8,335 nucleotides of DNA, taken from Kiritimatiellales bacterium (GTDB lineage Bacteria; Verrucomicrobiota; Kiritimatiellia; Kiritimatiellales; Pontiellaceae). The notes beneath the pieces were generated by a model. That model saw only the letters and a list, made by a program, of their open reading frames with translations, was not told the DNA's origin and searched no databases. The stretch covers positions 1 to 8,335 of the forward strand of contig DAOUQA010000091.1 of NCBI GenBank assembly GCA_030625905.1, given 5' to 3'. The number at the start of each line of letters is the position of its first letter. Position 1 is the stretch's first letter. Position numbers and translations under genes: made by a program. Below are positions 1-3,529 of this stretch, one piece after another.

Positions 1-945
1 CTGAATATTTTCGGTCAGCACATCCGCCTGGAAGTGTGCAACCGAACCGGCCTTGGAACTGGGCAGGTCGGTGGCGTCGCCAAGCACAAAAATGTTTTCA
101 TGCGCCTTCGACTGCAACGTATGCTTGTGCGTCGGGATAAAATTCAAATCATCGCCCAGTCCCGAACGCTCGATCACCGAATCACCCATATTCGTCGGGA
201 TGCTCACGAGCAGGTCATATTCGATTTCACGCTCATCGAAAGAGATCATCTTCTTTTCCGCCCCGTCGACACGCTCAACGGCATAATCGGACTCAAAATG
301 AATATCCTTGTCGGTCAGCATGCCGCCGAGCACCACCGAGCAGTTGTGCTTGGTAAAGGCTTCCGAGAGCGGGGATACGTAGATGAGTTCGGTTTTATCG
401 CGGATCCCGCGCTTGCGCAGATAGGCATCGGCCAGCAACGTAAATTCAAGCGGGGCGACCGGGCACTTGATCGGCATTTCGCAGAGGTGAACCACCAGCT
501 TCCCGCCCTCGAAGGTTTTCAGCCGTTCGGCCAAGGCGACCGCGCCTTCGATCGTGTAGAAGTCGAAGGCATCCTTCATCCAGCCCTCACCAGCGAGGCC
601 CCCGATCTCGCCGGGTACGATTTTCGAGCCTGTTGCGATGATCAGGATGTCGTAGTCCAGTTGCCGCCCGCCCTCAAGATACACGAGCTTTTCTTCCGCC
701 TTAATGACGTCGATCCCCTGCTGGATATACTCAACCTTCTTTGGGATAAAGGCGGCCTTGGGCTTGCAGACATCCTCTTTGGAGTAGGTGCCGAATGGGA
801 TGAAAAGAAAGCCCGGCTGGTAGTAGTGCGTCTCGTGCTGATCCACCACCGTGATTTTCCACTGGCCAAGATCCAGTTTTTTCACCAGATGGTTCGCCAT
901 CATTGTTCCGGCCGACCCTGCCCCAAGTATCAATAACCGCTTCAT
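1..945 (-). CDS. sqr: Sulfide:quinone oxidoreductase-like FAD protein, partial
   Basis: Partial gene: the ATG is at 945-943 and the frame stays open for 315 codons to the window edge, so the C-terminus is missing. The product is a two-dinucleotide-binding flavoprotein of the SQR/flavocytochrome c sulfide dehydrogenase type. These oxidise sulfide to sulfane sulfur and pass electrons to quinone at the membrane. Visible: an N-terminal FAD-binding GAGSAG (8-13), HYYQPGF (40-46) as in SQR-like proteins, IIATGS (102-107), the SQR-like stretch CEMPIKCPVAPLEF (155-168) and a second FAD contact, LGDATDLPSSKAG (288-300). C161 aligns by motif with one catalytic cysteine of known SQRs. The partner cysteine near the C-terminus lies outside the window. 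Other cysteines are C60, C155 and C202. A GGTGAGGGTG stretch just upstream serves as ribosome binding site. The gene is divergent from the arsR-carrier operon, which suggests shared control. NADH dehydrogenase type II or a related oxidoreductase is less likely, because C161 sits in the KCP context. Confidence 0.85.
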   Translation of the reverse strand, partial: MKRLLILGAGSAGTMMANHLVKKLDLGQWKITVVDQHETHYYQPGFLFIPFGTYSKEDVCKPKAAFIPKKVEYIQQGIDVIKAEEKLVYLEGGRQLDYDILIIATGSKIVPGEIGGLAGEGWMKDAFDFYTIEGAVALAERLKTFEGGKLVVHLCEMPIKCPVAPLEFTLLADAYLRKRGIRDKTELIYVSPLSEAFTKHNCSVVLGGMLTDKDIHFESDYAVERVDGAEKKMISFDEREIEYDLLVSIPTNMGDSVIERSGLGDDLNFIPTHKHTLQSKAHENIFVLGDATDLPSSKAGSVAHFQADVLTENIQ

Positions 946-1046
946 TTCACCCTCACCGTTGTTGTGATTTCGGATTTCTAGGACTCAAAAGGGTGTACCA
1001 CCCCCCTCTACCCGCCGTCAAGTTATAGCCGACCAAATCGCTCATA

Positions 1047-1072
1047 TAATGGTTTTAGACAAAATACCATTA
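1047..1072. promoter_or_regulatory. 26-bp inverted repeat, candidate ArsR operator
   Basis: Perfect 7-base arms TAATGGT (1047-1053) and ACCATTA (1066-1072) flank a 12-base AT-rich centre. The dyad lies about 100 bases upstream of the sqr start and about 180 upstream of arsR. ArsR-family dimers usually bind AT-rich imperfect dyads of this size, and such regulators often act on their own divergent promoter region, so this is the best operator candidate. The right arm is echoed at 1127-1133 as CCCATTA. Binding is inferred only. Confidence 0.45.
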
Positions 1073-1167
1073 GGGAATCCATGTTTTCATCAACATACGA
1101 TTTGGGCAACCATTGCATAATCACACCCATTAGAATCCAAATTCATCCAAGAATCCTAAATGGCGAC

Positions 1168-1200
1168 TGGACGGGTCATGTATATTGCCCTATTATAATA
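1168..1200 (+). promoter_or_regulatory. Candidate promoter of the arsR operon
   Basis: TGGACG (1168-1173), 17 bases, then TATTAT (1191-1196) resembles a sigma-70 type promoter (4/6 and 5/6 matches). A perfect TATAAT also occurs at 1194-1199, but with a 20-base spacing. The -10 element lies in the 10-base palindrome TATTATAATA (1191-1200), which could itself be an operator half. This would give a short leader of about 45 bases before the arsR ATG. Consensus matching in an AT-rich stretch is weak evidence. Confidence 0.35.
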
Positions 1201-1249
1201 TTCTGCTTTTTTTCTTTACCCTCCCGCGTACTTCCGTACTTTAGAAACC

Positions 1250-1600
1250 ATGCAACCATGCAACTTCGAACTTTTTGAGCTCCAGGCCGAGCTATGCCAG
1301 ATGATGGCGAACCCCAAGCGGATCGCCATTGTCGATATTCTGAGCCAAGGTGAATGCAGTGTGGGCGAGCTGGCCGAGGCCCTCTCAACCTCCATCAGCA
1401 CGGTCAGCCAACACTTGCGAACCATGAAAGACAAGGGCGTGGTGACGAACCGTAAGGAAGCCCAAACCGTCTACTACCACCTTAAAAACCCCAAGCTGAT
1501 CGAAAGTTGCCATATCATGCGCGATATCCTGCTCGAAGAGATGGAATTGCAGGGGCGAATTGCTCGCAACTATGAAGAGGGATCTGCTACAACCCCCTGA
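1250..1600 (+). CDS. ArsR-family winged-helix transcriptional regulator
   Basis: A 116-residue ArsR/SmtB-type repressor, the usual size for the family. The DNA-binding core is seen as ANPKRIAIVDIL (20-31), CSVGELAEAL (36-45), then the recognition helix STSISTVSQHLRTMKDKGVV (46-65) and a wing RKEAQTVYYHL (68-78). Four cysteines are present (C4, C16, C36, C87). The alpha-3 CxC metal site of ArsR/SmtB is not seen. C36 precedes the HTH and C87 is in the C-terminal helix, so a dithiol, persulfide-sensing switch like that of SqrR/BigR is possible, though the first cysteine is not obviously at the SqrR position. The start at 1250 is kept because alpha-1 needs residues before M18; no Shine-Dalgarno is visible. 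The gene leads a sulfur-carrier operon and faces sqr, which makes sulfide or sulfane sulfur the likely signal (inference). Confidence 0.92.
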   Translation: MQPCNFELFELQAELCQMMANPKRIAIVDILSQGECSVGELAEALSTSISTVSQHLRTMKDKGVVTNRKEAQTVYYHLKNPKLIESCHIMRDILLEEMELQGRIARNYEEGSATTP

Positions 1601-1616
1601 CCCTAATTTACACGAC

Positions 1617-1622
1617 AGGAGA
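1617..1622 (+). promoter_or_regulatory. Ribosome binding site of the DsrE2-like gene
   Basis: AGGAGA, four bases before the ATG at 1627. It is a strong match, in contrast to the arsR start, which has no visible site. Confidence 0.8.
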
Positions 1623-1626
1623 ACTT

Positions 1627-2181
1627 ATGAGCGAAGAAAAGCAAAACATGGAAGAACAGATCACGCAGCTGATGGCTCGCGTGGATGAGCTCGAAGAAAA
1701 TGCCCCGAACGATAGCTTGTGCCTTGGAGTGATGGATGGCGATTACGACAAAACCATGGCCGCATTCATCATCGCTCTGGGCGCCGTAGCCTACGATATG
1801 GAAGTAGACATGTTTTTCACCTTCTGGGGGCTTTCCGCCCTGCGTGATCCCAAGAAGAAAGTGAAGAAGGATTTACTCGGTAAAATGTTCGGTGCCATGT
1901 TGCCGAAGAAAGCGAGCAAACTCCCGCTTTCCAAGATGCAAATGATGGGCATGGGCCCGCCAATGATCCAGGCCGTCATGAAAATGCACAATGCCGACTC
2001 GCTTGACGAACTGATGAAAAAAGCCGGCGAGTTCGGCGTCCGCATCCATGTCTGCACCATGGCGATGGATGTGATGGGCATGAAAAAAGAAGAGATGATC
2101 GACTACCCGCACATTGACTATGTCGGTGTCGGCGCCTTTGTCGGCATGTTCCAGGAAGCCAAGCAGTGCTGGTTTATGTAG
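1627..2181 (+). CDS. DsrE/DsrF/DrsH-like (DsrE2-type) sulfur-carrier protein
   Basis: A 184-residue protein of the DsrE2-like family (the Pfam DrsE_2 type), thought to bind sulfane sulfur on a cysteine and hand it to TusA or similar carriers. The N-terminus (about 5-25) is an acidic, probably coiled-coil helix. The DsrE-like fold follows: LCLGVMDGDYDKTMAAFIIA (31-50), then FFTFWGLSAL (63-72), a lysine-rich linker to GAMLPKK (89-95), the methionine-rich LSKMQMMGMG (101-110), and FGVRIHVCTMAMDVMG (136-151), where C143 is the conserved family cysteine. C32 and C181 are additional. I see no hydrophobic segment convincing enough for a membrane anchor, so it is probably cytoplasmic, unlike some DsrE2 proteins with transmembrane helices. 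It follows arsR by 26 bases and precedes a second DsrE-family gene and tusA. The family is clear; the exact sulfur donor and acceptor are inferred. Confidence 0.88.
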   Translation: MSEEKQNMEEQITQLMARVDELEENAPNDSLCLGVMDGDYDKTMAAFIIALGAVAYDMEVDMFFTFWGLSALRDPKKKVKKDLLGKMFGAMLPKKASKLPLSKMQMMGMGPPMIQAVMKMHNADSLDELMKKAGEFGVRIHVCTMAMDVMGMKKEEMIDYPHIDYVGVGAFVGMFQEAKQCWFM

Positions 2182-2186
2182 GGGAA

Positions 2187-2244
2187 TGACGAGTGAACCG
2201 TGAGGCGTGATTTTAGAGAGTCACGACTCACGGCTCACTCATCA
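2187..2244. repeat. 58-bp long hairpin built of TGA/TCA heptamers
   Basis: Left arm 2187-2210 and right arm 2221-2244 are complementary at 21 of 24 positions around a 10-base loop (2211-2220). Each arm is also a tandem run of degenerate 7-mers. On the left, units start at 2184, 2191, 2198 and 2205 with TGA at the same place in each. On the right, units start at 2220, 2227, 2234 and 2241 with TCAC in each. It lies just after the DsrE2-like stop codon and before the next ribosome binding site. It has no U-run, so it is more likely an mRNA stabilising or processing element, or a dispersed repeat, than a terminator. Confidence 0.85.
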
Positions 2245-2260
2245 CGAATAAGTTTACCAA

Positions 2261-2266
2261 AGGAGA
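2261..2266 (+). promoter_or_regulatory. Ribosome binding site deciding the DsrE start
   Basis: AGGAGA five bases before the ATG at 2272. The same frame is open back to an ATG-like start region at 2200, but that part lies in the hairpin and encodes nothing DsrE-like, so 2272 is the start. Confidence 0.8.
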
Positions 2267-2271
2267 TAGAC

Positions 2272-2634
2272 ATGGCAGAAAAAATGATTGTTGTTTGCAA
2301 CGGAGATACTTCGGCCAGCATTATGCCGGCATTGGTTTTCGCCACCTCGGGCATAGCCCTCGACTACGAGGTGCACTGTATTTTTATTCCGGCCGGTGCA
2401 AAGTGGCTGGTCAAGGGCGAGCTGGAGAAGCTGGGCACGCCAAAGGGCATGCCCGATCCGCTTTATCTGTTCAACACGCTCATGGATATGGGGAAAAAGG
2501 TCGTGCTCTGCGAACTGGCCTTGGAAAACAAGGACATTACCCCGGAAGACCTGCGCGACGAACGCATTAAAATTGAAATGGTTCCTCCATTCCTGATGGA
2601 TGCGGAAGGGGCCGTGCAGACCTTTGTCTTCTAG
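2272..2634 (+). CDS. DsrE-family sulfur-carrier protein
   Basis: A 120-residue single-domain DsrE-like protein, the usual DsrE/DsrF/DsrH size. It starts with a beta strand and nucleotide-like loop, KMIVVCNGDTSASIMPALVF (4-23), then YEVHCIFIPAGAKWLV (32-47), PDPLYLFNTLMDMGKKVVLC (61-80) and ELALENKDI (81-89). C80 occupies the position of the catalytic persulfide-carrying cysteine of DsrE proteins, just after a strand and before the helix. C9 and C36 are extra. The C-terminal part, EMVPPFLMDAEGAVQTFVF (102-120), is consistent with the final strand. There are no DsrF or DsrH partners nearby, so it probably forms a homo-oligomer or works with the DsrE2-like protein and TusA. This is probably a cytoplasmic sulfur relay. 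The family call is firm; which protein it loads is inferred from the next gene, tusA, 43 bases on. Confidence 0.87.
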   Translation: MAEKMIVVCNGDTSASIMPALVFATSGIALDYEVHCIFIPAGAKWLVKGELEKLGTPKGMPDPLYLFNTLMDMGKKVVLCELALENKDITPEDLRDERIKIEMVPPFLMDAEGAVQTFVF

Positions 2635-2666
2635 ACAGCAAGCAATACGATTTAACTTAACCCAAC

Positions 2667-2672
2667 AGGAGA
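2667..2672 (+). promoter_or_regulatory. Ribosome binding site deciding the TusA start
   Basis: AGGAGA five bases before the ATG at 2678. The frame is open further upstream (from 2600, inside the dsrE gene) but that part is a read-through of another gene's sequence, so 2678 is chosen. Confidence 0.8.
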
Positions 2673-2677
2673 ATAAA

Positions 2678-2932
2678 ATGACTACAGACGAACTCAAAGG
2701 ATTGGAAGTTGCATCAGAAGTAGACGCGCGCGGAACGGCTTGCCCCGGCCCGTTGCTGGAAGCCAAGCGCGCGATCGCCGACTGCCCGGCCGACGGCGTG
2801 ATGTGTGTCCTCTCTTCGGACGAAGGCACCATCATCGACATCCAGCGTTGGAGCAAAAAGATGAAGTACGAATACCTCGGCGACCTCGAGGACGACGGAT
2901 TCTGGCGCATCTTTTTCCGGAAAACCTCCTAA
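2678..2932 (+). CDS. tusA: TusA sulfurtransferase
   Basis: An 84-residue TusA-family protein, the normal length. It carries sulfane sulfur as a persulfide on the first cysteine of the CPxP motif. The motif is seen as DARGTACPGPLLEAKRAI (16-33), so the active cysteine is C22, with the usual helix after it. A later strand, VMCVLSSDEGTIIDIQRWSK (41-60), and the C-terminal GFWRIFFRK (74-82) match the two-layer alpha/beta fold. A second cysteine, C36, lies after helix 1. In E. coli TusA feeds tRNA thiolation; next to DsrE proteins and Hdr genes it is instead expected to feed a dissimilatory sulfur pathway, as in dsr and hdr-like clusters of sulfur oxidisers. That placement is inference, while the family assignment is secure. 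Confidence 0.95.
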   Translation: MTTDELKGLEVASEVDARGTACPGPLLEAKRAIADCPADGVMCVLSSDEGTIIDIQRWSKKMKYEYLGDLEDDGFWRIFFRKTS

Positions 2933-2946
2933 CGGCTTTAGTCGTT

Positions 2947-3086
2947 GGTTGCCGGTTGCTGGTTGTTCAGTGATCGGTAGCCAAACACGAAGCACTAGGC
3001 ACAAAGCACTAGGCACAAAGCACTAGGCACAAAGCACCAGGCACAAAGCACTAGGCACAAAGCACTAAACACAAAGCACTAAGAAC
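2947..3086. repeat. Heptamer tandem-repeat array between tusA and mvhD
   Basis: A run of about 20 seven-base units in constant phase. The first three are GGTTGCC, GGTTGCT and GGTTGTT (2947-2967), then two degenerate units, then fifteen units ending in CAC or AAC (2982-3086). Most of these alternate AAAGCAC and TAGGCAC, so a 14-base period is seen at 2987-3084 (seven copies). The array fills most of a 183-base gap in what is otherwise a compact operon. No stem plus U-run is seen. It is not a CRISPR, as there are no unique spacers. The layout resembles the heptanucleotide short tandem repeats described in cyanobacteria; function unknown. Confidence 0.92.
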
Positions 3087-3103
3087 TAAACAACCCAACA
3101 ACC
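2954..3103. repeat. Inverted repeat bracketing the heptamer array
   Basis: GGTTGCTGGTTGTTCAGT (2954-2971) is complementary to ACTAAACAACCCAACAACC (3085-3103) at 16 positions with one bulge, so the array could be looped out in RNA or single-stranded DNA. The right arm ends 12 bases before the mvhD ATG. Confidence 0.7.
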
Positions 3104-3115
3104 CCGAGCGCAGCG

Positions 3116-3529
3116 ATGAAGAGCAAAGAACCCCAACCCAAGATACTGGTCTTTTCGACCAACAGCATTTCGGATCCCGGCATTGATTTGGCCGGCGGTG
3201 CGCACATGCACTATTCCACCGAAGTTCAGGTGGTTCCCCTCCCCTGCTCCAGCGGCGTAAAGCCTTCGTGGATCGTCCACGCCATCAAACAGGGCTTCGA
3301 CGGGGTATTCGTGGCGGGTTGCGGCGGCGACTGCGCCTTCCTCTCCGACTGCACCCCGCGCACCAGCGCATTGATCAAGCAGGCGCAGGATCTGATGAAA
3401 GAAAACGACATTAGCCCGAAGCGGCTGAAAATGTCGGGGATCTGCTCCGTCTGCGCCGACAACTTTGTGGCGCACATGAACAATTTTCAAAACGAACTAA
3501 AGAAGTTGGATGCCAATGAAAACGGATAA
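3116..3529 (+). CDS. mvhD: MvhD-like electron-transfer protein (hydrogenase iron-sulfur subunit)
   Basis: A 137-residue MvhD/VhuD-family protein; in methanogens this subunit uses a [2Fe-2S] cluster to link hydrogenase or formate dehydrogenase to HdrA. The family outline is clear: a first strand KILVFSTNSISD (9-20) running into PGIDLAGGAH (21-30), VQVVPLPCSSGVKPSWIVHA (37-56), then FDGVFVAGCGGDCAF (61-75). Retained cysteines are C44, C69 and C73, with C79, C110 and C113 further on. The usual family pair in the first loop (CNWC-like) is absent: S14 and S17 stand there. A CSVC pair at 110-113 is seen instead. The start has no good Shine-Dalgarno (weak GAG at 3106) and follows the repeats. The gene overlaps the next by 20 bases, so the two are probably translated together. 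The family is well supported; cluster type is uncertain. Confidence 0.85.
   Translation: MKSKEPQPKILVFSTNSISDPGIDLAGGAHMHYSTEVQVVPLPCSSGVKPSWIVHAIKQGFDGVFVAGCGGDCAFLSDCTPRTSALIKQAQDLMKENDISPKRLKMSGICSVCADNFVAHMNNFQNELKKLDANENG

Larger units (their letters stand above)
946..1249. promoter_or_regulatory. Divergent intergenic region, sqr / arsR operon
   Basis: These 304 bases separate two divergent genes and are AT-richer than the coding sequence. I see no credible gene here: the open frame starting at 1081 on the plus strand has no family features. The region must hold the start signals of both transcripts. It contains the 26-bp inverted repeat at 1047-1072, a related direct-repeat pair (1067-1081 and 1127-1139, the word CCATTAG followed by AATCCA), a 5-bp-arm dyad at 1081-1096 and an AT-rich palindrome at 1191-1200. 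The minus-strand promoter for sqr is not clear to me. Confidence 0.7.

Noticed and set aside
34..936. 300-codon open frame on the plus strand opposite sqr
   Set aside because: The minus strand encodes an unmistakable FAD protein with GAGSAG, KCPVAPLEF and LGDATD motifs. The plus-strand translation has no family features and is a by-product of codon bias.
1081..1278. Short plus-strand open frame in the divergent intergenic region
   Set aside because: It overlaps the arsR start, has no ribosome binding site and covers operator-like and promoter-like sequence. No family resemblance.
2200..2271. N-terminal extension of the DsrE protein
   Set aside because: It lies in the hairpin repeat. AGGAGA at 2261-2266 places the start at 2272 and gives the normal family length.
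2987..3084. 14-base repeats considered as a CRISPR array
   Set aside because: Units are directly adjacent and too short, with no unique spacers and no cas genes.
2933..3115. Terminator after tusA
   Set aside because: The GGTTG heptamers and the CAACC words pair, but only across more than 100 bases, and no U-run follows. The next gene continues in the same direction.
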